Counted from the first letter of the stretch, positions 42,046 to 53,446 are shown. The stretch is 64,000 bases of DNA from Diphasiastrum complanatum (GCA_029204225.1 CM055097.1:62334950-62398949); one strand, 5' to 3'. Notes: generated by a model from the sequence alone, not told the origin. Numbers and translations: made by a program.

Positions 42046-43700
42046 GAGGGTGAAAAATTTCTTCCTCAAATGAAAGAAACTAATTTTAAATGCATATTGG
42101 CCTCAAAATTGCCAAATAAACTTAACATGGAAAATCTTAAATTAGTTGACAAGTTTTCACCCCCCAGCAGCCACCGATGAAGCACAGAGAGACACCTGAG
42201 CTGGCAAAAGGGGGCCAACAAGAGGTAGAGAGCACGGCGGGTGAACGGCGACAAGCAGGGAGAAGCTAGAAGCAGGAGGAGTAAGCACTAGCAAAGTGAA
42301 GCAAAGGAGAGTGCGGGAGGGAGGAGATAGAAGGAGAGAAAAGTTACGAGCAAGAAGACAAAGGAGCGTGATTCCTTAATCTCCATCACGCTTATATTAA
42401 TAAAATTTTACAAGGATGAGTTGACACATCGTCGCATCCAAGAGCTTATCGTTTATTGCCCTGGCTCGGGCTATTGTTATCAAATCAAGGACGTAGTTTG
42501 TCCCCTTAAGACCAGGTCAATATGACAACAGATCTGCATCTTTTCAGGCGTCTGAATGTTTCGTTTTGCTTACTCTGGTACAACTGATGACGTGCTGGTA
42601 CTGGTTTTTCATGCTCAAATTTAGTTTAAGGCTTTACTGCTAAGCTTCCTTCGCTGTTCTGTATCTGTTCTCATACGTCATTTTCATTTTTTGAAGTGGA
42701 AATCGGCTTTAAGAATCGACATCTTTCAAGAGCAAGGCACTGATACTTCGGATTATAGGCGTTGGGTGTGGCGGCTAAGCGTCTTTATATGATTGTTCTC
42801 TTGCAGGCCACTGTACGTTTTTGAACCAGTAAAGTACGGGCACATCAACCGCGCCTCGCGATGGCAGAGGTCACCCCACTGTCGCTGCCGAAAGTGTGCA
42901 CATCTTTGGAAGCGAAGGTATCAAAGGAAAACAGTATATATGACTAAGCACATAAGTTGCATAATGAGATGTTTTGCGTTGAAAGGATATAAAAATATGA
43001 CAGCAGAGTTGCGCTCTTCAAGCATATGTTTGCAAAGAAACATTTCAGAGCAGCCTTTAAAGTTTAAAAAGTCGAAACGTATAATTTCCGAATGAAAAGT
43101 TGCAAGACCTCTGCATCCGATCTTGATAATGAAATACTGTTCATTCTCTGTTCTGTATCGACTGTCAATATTAACAAGATTGAACGAACAGTAAACGGCA
43201 GTTTCGTTTGCCACTTGCCAATACGTTAGAATGCCTACATCATGGACATATGCTGGATTTTAAACGTTTAAGAGAGCGAGAAAACTCTGAATAAGATCTT
43301 GCAGTTGCTGTATCAGGCCAATTCTGAGAGAAATCATGCGCTCTTCCTTTTGTTCTTATGTCGTATGGTAGTGTACTGTGTGCGCAAAACAAAAATTAAG
43401 GACTTATGTTTCATTTTTTACGAGTTTCCTGAGTAGATGTTCATTTGAATGTTCTTTAAATTGGCAGACGATGGCTGGTATCTTCTCATTTCTCTCATCA
43501 GAAAGAATTGCTATTTTAATCATCGAACTGAAAGCCATATAAGTTCAGTTTTCGCTCGTATCACATCAAATTGGAGCGCGTTATGGTAGCAGTTTATGGG
43601 AGAGAACTTCCTGTTTTCATTAGTGGCATTATAATTAATTGTAGGTCTCTCGTTCATGTGTGTTTGGTATTATATGGAATAGGTCTTACATTATGATACT
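42046..43700. other. Non-repetitive-looking stretch without a firm gene
   Basis: No mobile-element protein is detected. At 42792-42806 a textbook acceptor (TTGTTCTCTTGCAG) is followed by an open stretch reading PLYVFEPVKYGHINRASRWQ, and in another frame a possible start MAEVTPLSLPKVCTSLEAKV with a GT donor after GCGAAG (42916-42921). These could be an exon of a host gene, but no family is recognised. Confidence 0.3.
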
Positions 43701-43704
43701 ATGT

Positions 43705-43722
43705 GGGGGGGGGGGGGGGGGG
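43705..43722 (+). repeat. G18 homopolymer
   Basis: Eighteen consecutive G residues, flanked by ATGT and CGAAGG. Confidence 0.98.
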
Positions 43723-44042
43723 CGAAGGCCATGCCCTTAGGGCGTTCCGTGCTGGGAGGGCCCTTGCCCGAGGGCGGGTTCGTGACCCAGAAACGATTGC
43801 AAAAGTGATCATCATCCATACAGTTGATAGTCCAAACTGTAGCATTAACATTTACTGAAAACCAGAGCAAATGACAACCGGATAGCTACTGAAAATAAGA
43901 TCTGTTTGTGCCTCATCTACTGCACTTCTGAGAGGCAAAACGCTGGTTTGACCATTGATCCCCTAAAAAAATTTCAGCCATAAGCTATTTTTCCAAAAAT
44001 AAAAAAGTAAAAAAATCCCTTTTTTTTTTTTGCGATTCTGGG

Positions 44043-44104
44043 TCGCGAATCGCGATTCGCAGAATTGCGACTTGCGAATCGCAGACCTAGCGAATCGCGA
44101 TTCG
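44043..44104. repeat. Cluster of GCGAATCGCGATTCGC palindromes
   Basis: A perfect 16-bp palindrome at 44045-44060 and a 15-bp version at 44090-44104, with half-sites TTGCGACTTGCGAATCGC between them and a TGCGATTC half-site just before. GC-rich island in AT-rich DNA. Confidence 0.9.
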
Positions 44105-45004
44105 GTGCATCTATGTTACGATCTAAGCATGATCTAACTTAGATGTAAAGGTGGGGTAAAGGCCTACGCAAAAGGTTTGTGCGCTTTTCAGGGACCTTCC
44201 CCCATGCGGGACATCTCACATCTTGGAGGCATGTCGGGCTTTTGAGCCTCTTCCCCCCCACCTCCCCACATGCTTTTAGCTTTATCACAATAGAGTTAAG
44301 TTAATGGGATAAGTTGCTCAAAGCTGAGGTTTTACTCTTACGTTGAGATTGAAGATCTATTTTTTTGGGTATCTATTTTATTCTTTCAATATGCAATTTC
44401 TGTTTTTATTTGGTTTTTCAATGGCTTGGCAAAGCTTCTTATGATATATCAATCACCTTGTTAGAATTTGAGGTGTTTGGGTAGCCATGAGTGGCGTGGC
44501 ACTAGAGCAGCTTGGGATATTATCCCATATAGCTTGAGAGATTGTTCATTGCATATTAAAATAAAAAACAATACCCCTTCGTATGTGCTTGTAGGTTTGT
44601 GGAAAATTTGGGTCCCTACGGAATTTTGAACTTGTGATATGTCGGGCGTGGCCAAAACTTTTCCTGGGCACTATGGGTTTAGGGTTTAGGGTAATGTTGT
44701 CATGTGGCGTCTTGCCATTGGGCCGGGCCCAAACCCGTGTGTGGATGCATGCCTCTAATGCACGTTGAGGTTGGACCAAGAAAACATAAAGTCTCATTTT
44801 TTAAGTTCTTAATAGTAAGCTATATTTGCCCAATGCAATAAATATTTTAAATACATTTGTCTAGATTATCAACGAGTGGTCATTTGTGGTCATTTATGTA
44901 TTTGCTAGATTCAAAGAAAACTTTGTCTTAATAGGACGATTGCAAAACAAAGTGTCAGGAAGAACATGATCTGGTTCTTTTTCAATTGCACAAAGACTAC
45001 CTAT
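44105..45004. other. Non-coding stretch left of Gypsy-M
   Basis: No gene seen. Two telomere-like TTTAGGG units at 44676-44691 are too few to be meaningful. Confidence 0.5.
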
Positions 45005-45329
45005 ACAAATCTATAGTAAGACTCTGGAGGAGCATGAAGCGCATTTGCGTATAGTCTTAGATATTCTAAGGCAGGCAAAGCTCTATGCTAAGGAGTCTAG
45101 GTGTGAGTTTTTTCAGACAAAACTCAAGTACTTGGGACATATCATTTCCGATCAAGGTCTTGAGATCGATTACGATAAAGTCCAAAAAGTTTGTGATTCG
45201 CCTATCTTGAAAACCATAAGGGACGTTAAATATTTTTTAGGCTTCACAGGTTTTTTCCATAAATTCATTAAAGACTATGCCTTAATCGCATTACCTTTAA
45301 CGAATCTTTTGTTTGGACTGATGAACTAA
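45005..45329 (+). pseudogene. Gypsy-M RT C-terminal part
   Basis: YSKTLEEHEAHLRIVLDILR, KLYAKESRCEFFQTKLKYLG, HIISDQGLEIDYDKVQ and YFLGFTGFFHKFIKDYALIA: the RT thumb and connection. The catalytic palm is absent. Frameshift at 45305 before RNase H. Confidence 0.88.
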
Positions 45330-45640
45330 ATCAAAGCTTCAAAGCTTTGAAGATGTTAGTGTCTACCGCCCCTATCTTACACATAGTGGACCCTAGCAAA
45401 CCTTTCGTGGTGGACTATGCGGTGGGTGCAGTCCTTTACAAGGATGGTAGACCAGTGGCTTTCAAAAGCAAGAAGTTGGACCTAGCTCAAAGTAGGTATT
45501 CTACTTATGAGAAGGAACTTTTTGCTGTCATCCACGCCTTAAAGATCTGGAGACATTATTTGTACGGATCTAAATTTGTGGTTATGACGGATCACGAATC
45601 TCTTAAGTTTATATTGGAGAAGTTAATCAGTTATGCTTTG
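45330..45640 (+). pseudogene. Gypsy-M RNase H
   Basis: VSTAPILHIVDPSKPFVVDY, AVGAVLYKDGRPVAFKSKKL, YSTYEKELFAVIHALKIWRH and VMTDHESLKFI. The usual ETDAS before YAVGAVL is deleted, so the first catalytic Asp is lost; the Glu and TDH Asp remain. Confidence 0.85.
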
Positions 45641-45689
45641 CTGAGTTCCAATCCGAGTTGTATCTTTCTCTGCAAGACCTTTGTGGGGG

Positions 45690-46338
45690 ACCGATGAGTT
45701 TTTTGGTCGTACTTGGCAAGAAGTCCTACCAGGAAGCTCTATTTTGAGGGATAATCTTGGAAAGCAGGATTCCAAGAAGTCTCGCGAAGAAAAGATACTT
45801 GATGAGTATTCCATTAGAATGGTTTACTTATCCGTAGAGGAAAAGTGTGTGTGCCAGATGTCGTGGACATTAGGGCCCAAATCCTGCACGAGTGTCACGA
45901 TAGTCCTAGTGCGGGACATCCTGGTATACAGAGAACACTTGACCTTCTTAAAACAGAATTTTATTGGCCAAAGATGGAAGGTCATGTGGAGGCATATGTT
46001 TAAAAGTGTGAACAATGCCAAGTTAACAAAGCGGAAAGACTCAAAGTAGCTGTTTAATTACATCCATTGGAGATTCTCAGTAGGAAATGGGAAAGTATTT
46101 CCATGGATTTTGTGATCGGACTTCCCAAGTCCGGGAAGGGTCATGATGCCATTTGGGTCGTAGTTGACAAACTTACCAAAATGGCGGAGTTTATTCCAAC
46201 GAAAACTACTGTCAAAGCTTGTGAACTTGCACAACTCTTCGTTGAAAATTTGTTCAGGGTGTATGGTTTGCCGAACAATATTGTTAGTGATTGTGATTTC
46301 AAGTTCACTGGTATGGTTCCAGACGACAGTCAGATTGG
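45690..46338 (+). pseudogene. Gypsy-M integrase, first part
   Basis: In mixed frames: LVYLSVEEKCVC-like approach, [17 protein letters not shown]-type H2C2 finger near 45890-45950, CEQCQVNKAERLK near 46008-46045, then [20 protein letters not shown] (first Asp) and [37 protein letters not shown] (second Asp). Sequence that normally holds the Glu is deleted before the Gypsy-N insertion point. Confidence 0.83.
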
Positions 46339-46343
46339 GAAAA
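46339..46343 (+). repeat. Target site duplication of Gypsy-N, left copy
   Basis: GAAAA immediately before the LTR; identical to 51168-51172. Confidence 0.85.
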
Positions 46344-46702
46344 TGTTAAAGAGATATAGACACCATAGTAGGGCAAACACTAACCGAACCTCCTAGCCTT
46401 GCCAACTCCCTATATGGAGTAAGCCTCTCCTAGCCCAGTGTGAGGATTGGTAGCATGCGTACTACCAAGTGTCGGCCACGTGGCACTGACGTGGCCGATT
46501 GCACGTCGGCGCCCAACGTGGGGCCCTATCCTGCTTACAGGGTCCCTAGGCTGTGTTAGGCCTACCATGGCTATGGTCCGTGCTAGGGCACGCTACTCAC
46601 ACCGTCTTGCCCTGTCGGACTTGTACGTTGGACACGCCCCTGACTATGGTATCTGACCTCCGGTGTTCTCTAGGGTTCGGCACTGATTATAGGCTTGTAA
46701 CA
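46344..46702 (-). repeat. Gypsy-N 3' LTR (359 bp)
   Basis: Plus strand begins TGTTAAAGAG and ends CTTGTAACA; aligns end to end with 50809-51167 and with the Gypsy-P LTR, roughly 30 mismatches between the two N copies by eye. Contains CACGTGG boxes. Confidence 0.95.
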
Positions 46703-46716
46703 CTCCCTCCCCCTTA
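46703..46716 (-). promoter_or_regulatory. Gypsy-N polypurine tract
   Basis: Minus strand AAGGGGGAGGGAG adjoining the 3' LTR. Confidence 0.85.
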
Positions 46717-47280
46717 AGATCCGTCTTGGTCCTCTAAGACAAAGTCTGGAAACACCTTGCGAAGAACGCTGCCCCTTTCCCAAGTTGATAAAAATACTCT
46801 TGGTATAGAGTATGACGGGTCTGCGTCTCTCTACTACTAAGGATATCCTCTGGTTCATGTGGAAGTTGCTGAGAATCCAATGGGGGAACTAGAACAATGT
46901 CCCCTACCAGATTTTCAGATCTGGTTAAGGCTTTTCGTAATTGACTTACATGAAAAATTGGAAAAACCTTACTGATGCTTGGGAGTTATAGTTCACAGGT
47001 GACCTCGCCTAGCCTCCTACTAATGATAAAAGGACCACAATACCTAGGAGACAACTTAGCACACGCTCCTATTTTGAGGGTTTTAGAGTCAACTGGGACT
47101 CGTAAGTAGACTTTCTCAACAGCAGAGAATTGCACATCCCGTTTGTGTGGATCCGCATAATGCTTGGCCCGATCATGGGATTGCCTGATGTTACGCTTAG
47201 CATGCTCTACCATTTGGTTTAGGTCTTCCAAAAAGTTTCTAGCTGCTTCTACTTTTTCATGCTTAAACCCTACAGCTGTG
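46717..47280 (-). pseudogene. Gypsy-N integrase C-terminal part and deleted chromodomain
   Basis: 46986-47231 reads QMVEHAKRNIRQSHDRAKHY, KVYLRVPVDSKTLKIGACAK, LSPRYCGPFIISRRLGEVTC. Then LVPPLDSQQLPHEPED and LYQEYF near 46800, where the chromodomain should follow, but ~35 bp are deleted (compare YLVKWNDQPVENATWE in Gypsy-P). Confidence 0.85.
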
Positions 47281-47289
47281 GGTGAGCGT

Positions 47290-48017
47290 GGCTGAATACA
47301 TCAGCATGAATGGGCTGTATCATGTAGTTGAATGTTTGGTACTGTTATAAACAAACTCTAATATCGAAAGATATTCCTCCCAATTAGTCTGCTTTTTGCT
47401 GACGTATGCATGAAGCATATCCTCCAGCACCTGATTTACTCTTTTTGTTTGACTGTCCCCGTCTGTGGATGGTCTGTAGTACTCATGTTTAGTTTAGTAT
47501 GGAGATGATGGAATACCGCCCGTCAAAACTTTCCATTAAACTTACTGTTCCGGTCGCTAACTATGCCGGAAGGGAGACCGTATAATTTAAATAGCCCATC
47601 TATAAACAACCTTGCTAACTCTGAAGCTCTAACAGTTGTTTTAGTCAGAATAAAGTGAGCCATTTTGGTGAAACAATCAACTGTGACCCAAATACCGTCA
47701 TTACCCTTTTGGGTCTTAGGCAGGTTCACTATGAAATCCATGGAGATGCTTTCCCACTTACCAGCTGGTATATCTAAGGGCTGCAAGAGCCCTGCTGCCC
47801 TAAGACGCTTTGCTTTATTAACCTGACACTTTTGGCAACTAAGCACATAATGCTGGACGTCCTTTCTCATGCTTGGCCAGAAGAATTGCCTTCGAAGAAG
47901 CTCATAAGTCTTTTGAATGCTTGGGTGCCCTGCACTAGGACTGTCATGACACTCATATAGGACCTGCTGCATATAATCCTCTGAACTAGGGACACATACT
48001 CTATCTCTATAGAGCAA
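47290..48017 (-). pseudogene. Gypsy-N integrase core and zinc finger
   Basis: 47523-48017 (164 codons) holds the complete H2C2 finger: [45 protein letters not shown]. It continues [14 protein letters not shown] (first Asp) and [17 protein letters not shown], with SDRDSKF changed to SDRNSKF; SDR keeps the catalytic Asp. 47290-47520 is frameshifted and includes [17 protein letters not shown]-like sequence with the Glu. Confidence 0.88.
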
Positions 48018-48600
48018 GTACTCATCCTGAATGGAATACTATTTCCATTTGAATCCTTGAGACATCTGACCCTCAACCACTACGGTTTGCTTGGGTAAAA
48101 CAGGCTCTGAGTCCTCAACGTCATCTGACGTATACTCAGACTCATCATCCTCAACGGAAGCTGCCGTAAACTTGGATGAACTGGCACCAGCCGCGGGAAC
48201 TGGTTCTGAAGTCTGTAACTGTCTGCTCTGGACTGACCTCCAGATGGTAGAGAAGTAAGCATAATGCTGGCACTTCCCTCTCAAGGACTCGAGTAACTCA
48301 CTACGAATCTGAGTAAGACTCAGCTCGTTTATCAGAGGCATTCTACTAAGGGCATCTGCTACTGTGTTAAACTTCCCTTGTCTATTTCTAATAGACATAT
48401 CAAACTCTTGCATTAACTCAGCCCAACGAGCTTTCCGACCTCTAAGCTCAGGCTGATTGCAAAGGTATCTAAGGCTTTCATGGTCTGTTAGGACCTCAAA
48501 GTTGGCACCATACAAATAATGCCTCCAAGTATTAAGGGCATGTACTATCGAGAAGAGTTCCTTTTCATAGGCACTATACCTAGTTTGTGCTGGTTCGAGC
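48018..48600 (-). pseudogene. Gypsy-N RNase H and connector
   Basis: 48039-48515: [40 protein letters not shown] and [20 protein letters not shown], then an acidic linker ([20 protein letters not shown]). The RNase H start (about 48540-48700) is present out of frame. Confidence 0.88.
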
Positions 48601-49400
48601 TTTTACTCTCGAACGTAGCTGGTCATCTATTCTGAGTTAGTACAACACAACCACAAAGTCGGTGGCATTTGTTTCGACCACAAATGGCTGATTGGGGTCG
48701 ACGACTTTTAAAACTGGTGCAGTAGCTAAGGCTATTTTGAGAGCATCAAAGCTCTCCTGCTGTGCGGACACCCATTTGAACTCTTTTCCCTTTCCCTTAA
48801 GAAGATTTGTCATAGGGACTGCTATCTGAGCATATTCCTTGACAAATCATCTGTAATATCCTGCCAAACCTAGAAAGACCTGTATGTTTGAAATATTTTA
48901 AGGTCTCAGCCAACTGAGTATGGCTTTAACCTTATTGGGGTCCATCTTAATCCCATCTGCCGAGATAATGTGACCCAAATAAGCTATTTCTTCAACGAAG
49001 AATTCACACTTAGGTTTCTTAGCGTAAAGCTTATGCTTTCTAAGTAGTCAAAACACCTTTATGAGGTGTTTAAGATGCTCCTTCCTCGTTTTACTGTAGA
49101 CGAGGATGTCATACAAAAATACGACTACAAACTTACCTAAGTATGGTTTGAGGACACTGTTCATCAGAGTCATAAAGGTAGCTAGAGCATTGGTGAGCCC
49201 CATCGAGCTGCCCGAGGCATTGGGTACTTATTCTTAATGGTGACCTTATTGAGGGCTCTGTAATCTACGCAAAGACGCATAGACCCCTCCTTCTTTTTCA
49301 CCAGAAGAACTGGTGATGCCCATGGAGAACTATTGGTCTGAATTTGGCCTTTCCCAAGATAATCTGATAACTGCCTAGTAATTTCTTCATCCTCTGCTCG
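48601..49400 (-). pseudogene. Gypsy-N reverse transcriptase, catalytic Asp lost
   Basis: In broken frames: [56 protein letters not shown], then a deletion, [28 protein letters not shown] at about 49130-49100, [20 protein letters not shown]. The palm box reads FLYD: the first catalytic Asp codon (GAT) is TAT (49113-49111). Confidence 0.87.
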
Positions 49401-49945
49401 ACTAACCTAATACAGAGGTTTAGAAACAGGTGCTGTATCAAGTACTAGGTTTATAACATGATCTACATCTATGCTAGGTGGTAAACCATGCGGTAAATCT
49501 TTAGGAAAAACATCTTTAAATTTAGACAATAAAGTTTCTAATTTATTTACCTGAAGCTGTAAAGAACTGGAAATAGAAACTTTTGGAATAAACTGAAGGT
49601 CACATAAGAATACTTGATGGTTGCTATCCCCGATTAGCTGACGGAGCTCTAAACTATAGACCATAGGACTGTTGGGGACATCATGCTCCACTTGCAACTG
49701 GATTTCTCTGCCATTACGCTAAAAGCTGAGGGTGTTCTCATGATAATTTATGTGGAGGGAAGGCCCTAAGCTGTAGAGCCAGTCTCTCCCGAGAACAAGG
49801 TCTATACGATCCAGGTGCATTATCTGAAAGTTAATTTCATCTTGATACCCTGAATATCAAGATTTAAGCTGCTTACCACAGTTTCCCAAATTTTCTTGTC
49901 TTCACCCTTGGCTAAAGAAACTATGTACCTATGCTGACCTGACTA
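49401..49945 (-). pseudogene. Gypsy-N protease end and protease-RT spacer
   Basis: 49407-49697 reads [36 protein letters not shown] and [20 protein letters not shown], collinear with Gypsy-P 60870-61140. Upstream, to 49945, are GRDWLYSLGPSLHINYHENT and QHRYIVSLAKGEDKKIWET. The DDGA active site and everything before it are absent. Confidence 0.85.
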
Positions 49946-50794
49946 GAACAAGAAGAAAGACTGACTGAAACTGGAAAAATGAAAGGTAGAGTACTTAGCT
50001 TTGTCTCAGGTCTGTACTTCCGAAGAAAAAGCAAGAAAAACCCCTCAGTCTTTCTGTGGTCGTGAAATCTGGCTCTCCAATCTGCATGCAGGGTCCACTA
50101 CAAGAAGGAATTTACTGCTAGGAATTCTGAAACTTGGCTGCAACTGAAGTTTGAAATCTGAAAACTGTGAATTCCTAAAAAAAAGCGGCTGTAAATTTGA
50201 TGGCTGTGGGAAAAACTCAGATTTCCCCTTTCAAGAACTTCAAAATTTGTGAAATTCAGGCCTCAGAACCCTTGCTGATTGAAGTAGGGAGCTGCTGTCC
50301 CGGATTCACAGTGACAAAGGCTGAAATTCGCCGAAAAACCTCTGATTTTTACTTGCCACAGCCCTCACTGATTTGCTAGAAGCCTGCAGCAATGTTTTGA
50401 GTGCTGAAAATACAGCGATGGTGGACCTGTGAGCTGAAGTGGCAGCGCTGATTCTACGTAATTTCCAGCGATGGGTCTTGCAACAATGCAGCGATGGATC
50501 TGCCCTCTGATTCAGATTTGAATCTTTGCCGAAAATACGGATTTTTGAGCTGGAAACTCATGGACCTGCTCTCCTATTCAGACCCAAATTCCCGCTCAAA
50601 CGGCAATTAATTGCACTGAAAAATACAGCGATGGAGGGCCAGATTTACAGCGATGGACCTCCCTAACTGTTCGCTGAAAACCCCTCTTCGTTTTCTCCCA
50701 AAAACTCAGTGAAACTGCTGAATTACGCTCCTCCTTAGCTTTGCTAACTGTCAACAACAACTTTCCTCCTCCCTGATTCCCAAAAGATGGAGAT
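49946..50794 (-). other. Gypsy-N leader
   Basis: No coding frame supported. Five CAGCGATGG motifs on the plus strand (50411, 50467, 50490, 50629, 50650). Comparable in length and place to the Gypsy-P leader. Confidence 0.6.
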
Positions 50795-50806
50795 GGCTCT
50801 GATACA
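50795..50806 (-). promoter_or_regulatory. Gypsy-N primer binding site
   Basis: Minus strand TGTATCAGAGCC (TGGTATCAGAGCC in Gypsy-P), two bases after the LTR end. Confidence 0.85.
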
Positions 50807-50808
50807 AG

Positions 50809-51167
50809 TGTTAGAGATCTAGACACCATAGTAGAGAAAACACTAACTGAACCTCCCAGCCTTGCCAACTCCCTATATGGAGTAAGCCCCTCCTAGCCCA
50901 GTCTGAGGATTGGTAGCATGCGTACTGCCAAGTGTCGGCCACGTGGCACTGACGTGGCCGACTGCACATCGGCACCCAACGTAAGGCCCTATCCTGTTGA
51001 CAGGGTCCCTAGGCTGTGTTAGGCCCGCCATGGCTATGGTCCGTGTCGGGGCACACTACTCACACAGTCTTGTCTAGTCAGACGTGTACGCAGGGGACAC
51101 ACCCCTGACTATGGTATCTGACCTCCGGTGTTCTCTAGGGTTCGGCATTGGTTACAGGCTCATAACA
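50809..51167 (-). repeat. Gypsy-N 5' LTR (359 bp)
   Basis: Plus strand TGTTAGAGAT ... GCTCATAACA; pairs with 46344-46702. Confidence 0.95.
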
Positions 51168-51172
51168 GAAAA
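51168..51172 (+). repeat. Target site duplication of Gypsy-N, right copy
   Basis: GAAAA, identical to 46339-46343. Confidence 0.85.
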
Positions 51173-51826
51173 GTACCTCCCAATGGTTGAGTTCGCATAC
51201 AATAGTATGAAGCATTTTGCCACTGGATTTAGTCCTTTCATGCTCTTGTACTGGATCTCCGTTGGTGTCAAAGGTCTCAAGGTACAAGCTACAGCCAATT
51301 TCTTGCATGATATGAAGGAAATGTTGCAGGTGGCTAAGGAAAGCGCTCAGGATCGAGAGCCCAATTCTATGCTAACCGAAGCCGCTCTCCTCGAGAATTT
51401 GAGATCGGTGATTGGGTGTATCTTAGAATCCCAAAAGACTCTAAGACTCTTCGAATGGGGGAATGCCCCAAGTTGTCTCCACGATATAGAGGCCTTTTCA
51501 AGATTGTTAATAAGATTGGTCGGACCGCATATCGACTAGAAGTTCCCTATGGAATCAAGGTTCATCATGTATTCCACGTTGGTCGTTTAAAGGAACGACT
51601 TGGTGGAAAGGAGAACCTAATTCTAGCTAATGATCTAGTGTTATTGAAGGATTTGACTGCCTTTGTACCCCATGAGCCGGATAGGATCATGGATACCCGA
51701 CGTCATTAGCTGAGAAATCGCTTGATTTATGAACATCTGATTTGTTGGAAAGGTAAGTCAGATGACGAGGACACCTGGGAAAAGGAAGACGATTTGAGAC
51801 TTAGATTCCCTGGTTTTCTCCCATAG
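51173..51826 (+). pseudogene. Gypsy-M integrase end and chromodomain-like tail
   Basis: YLPMVEFAYNSMKHFATGFS (collinear with [20 protein letters not shown] in Gypsy-P), ATANFLHDMKEMLQVAKES, then in the next frame GDWVYLRIPKDSKTLRMGE, LSPRYRGLFKIVNKIG, VHHVFHVGRLKERLGG. After a TAG at 51708-51710 (DTRRH stop) the tail reads RLIYEHLICWKGKSDDEDTW, a chromodomain-like end, closing at FLP. Confidence 0.88.
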
Positions 51827-51851
51827 AAGGAAGTTTTTATGGGGGAGAGAA

Positions 51852-52299
51852 TGTTATGTACCATAACGGTACGCCCTTCAGTGACGACCTAGTTTGGCGT
51901 TATCCATGTTTTAGTGCCACGCGTCACCATCCTAGGTGGTCACGTGTCGCAGGCGGGACTGTCCTTTATGGGACCCACTATGCTAAGCCTATATAGTGGT
52001 GGTGGGGCTTCCCTTTTGCCATTCACTCAGTCTACTTGGGAGTTGGATGGAGAGCACGTGCAGTAGCCAGGATGTATCTCCAGGCCAGGAGATGTATGCT
52101 AGGGAGAGCCGAGGGCGATGGCTGGCGGTATGGGACGCTAGTTATCGCCGGAGGCTTGACTAGGCATGTGGATGTCGATAACTCCAGTGCACGGGGGTGG
52201 GTCAGCAGTGACCCTATGGATGGGCGGATACGGTGTGTCGTCACTAGTTTGGGTGTGCGTCAACCTTCAAGGCAATCGGAGATCTAGGGAGTTGTTACA
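51852..52299 (+). repeat. Gypsy-M 3' LTR (448 bp)
   Basis: Starts TGTTATGTACCATAACGG after the purine tract ATGGGGGAGAGAA and ends GAGTTGTTACA. Plausible TATA (CCTATATAGTGG) at 51991-52002. Short open frames inside are not genes. Confidence 0.85.
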
Positions 52300-53025
52300 C
52301 CAATGGTGTGAAACCACCATATGTCTTAGGTGGCCATGCACCTCTTGCTCTAAAACAACGAAGATAAAGGCAAACCTATTATGAATGAAGACTCAAATTG
52401 TAAAAGGCAACATGCTTCATCAAATGTTCTTCAAAACATGAATCATAAACATAATATTACATAAAAGTTCAAAGGCTAAAGCTCACCTGGGGCAGGCCTG
52501 AAGAGCTCCAAGCTAGAGAAGGACCTAAATATATTAAGGACCCTCTATTTCTTGGTGACAAACCTAGAGGTAAAACTTAAAACTTACAAATTCACAAATA
52601 TGTCCTGTCTCCAACACCTCCTTCACCCATGGTAGATTTGCTATAACCTAAAACAACAAGAGGACTAGGCAATGAGCAACACATGGGGGTCCAAAAAATC
52701 CAAGGATACTTCTCATTTCCGAGTTTTCCATGGCAATACAATTTGCTTGTTTGTGATAACTTGTAAAGCACATTGTAGCATAACTATTCACAAGCATCAA
52801 TCCAAGTGGGTTTGTGGCAACGTAACATGTGCAAAAATCAAGATTCAACACTAAAAAAGTAACTTGCAATATGTATTAACTCTTAAGTCTAAAATTTTAA
52901 GCAATGAGCATGATGTGACTACCAACATAACATTTAGCACTTACTACTTAAAGCCAATTTGCCTATTGCCATATTGACAGTGGAAGTTAAACTTAAAACT
53001 TTTCATATCCACGCAATCGAAGTAG
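52300..53025. other. Non-coding stretch right of Gypsy-M
   Basis: AT-rich, no gene or repeat signature recognised. Confidence 0.5.
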
Positions 53026-53160
53026 GTGTGCCTTCATTCTCATAGAGCCACGTCCATATTCTTTCCTAGAGCACTGGCACGTCCACCTCTTTGTGCCCGA
53101 GTTGTTGTAACTTGTAGCGATAGTGACATGATCCCACTTGGGATTCCCCCACCCCCCGGG
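53026..53160 (-). pseudogene. hAT transposase BED-finger fragment
   Basis: Minus strand reads WDHVTIATSYNNSGTKRWTC, then QCSRKEYGRGSMRMKAH, the BED zinc-finger pattern (W..HV...RW.C..C...Y.GS..R.KAH) found at the N-terminus of plant hAT transposases. It parallels 57690-57800. Downstream domains are missing. Confidence 0.6.
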
Positions 53161-53446
53161 ATGGTCTTGCTCTCTCTAAACCCTAAATCTAACACTAATC
53201 TCTAACTTTTAACACATAATGTCCCATTAATTAGTGATCATTCACTGATCTAGGTTCTAAGTTCTAACACTAATCCAGGTTCTTAGTTCTAACACGAATT
53301 TATTTTTTAACACTAATTAGTAATAATCAATCTTGTACTTAGCCTTAATCTAATGTCTAACACTAAAACGAAAACTAAGCTCTAACACTACACTACTATC
53401 TCACACTCCATCTCTATAGAATTTCCCTCACACTAAAAAAGGGCAC

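Larger units (their letters stand above)
46344..51167 (-). mobile_element. Gypsy-N: gag-less chromoviral Gypsy inserted in Gypsy-M
   Basis: Two 359-bp LTRs, Met-tRNA primer site, leader, protease remnant, RT, RNase H, integrase, purine tract. The GAAAA duplication proves the insertion. Same family as Gypsy-P. Gag, knuckle and the start of protease are deleted, and pol is multiply frameshifted. Confidence 0.94.
45005..52299 (+). mobile_element. Gypsy-M: 5'-truncated chromodomain Gypsy, split by Gypsy-N
   Basis: Two collinear pieces, 45005-46343 and 51173-52299, flank Gypsy-N and join inside integrase. Order: RT end, RNase H, integrase, chromodomain-like end, purine tract, 3' LTR. Everything 5' of the RT thumb is missing. 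Confidence 0.9.

Noticed and set aside
44675-44691. Interstitial telomere repeat
   Set aside because: Only two TTTAGGG units; expected by chance in this much DNA.
46447-46656. A 69-codon frame in Gypsy-N's 3' LTR
   Set aside because: The same LTR in two other copies does not keep the frame.
52036-52384. Open frames of 70-83 codons on both strands
   Set aside because: They cover the Gypsy-M 3' LTR promoter/R region and have no domain.
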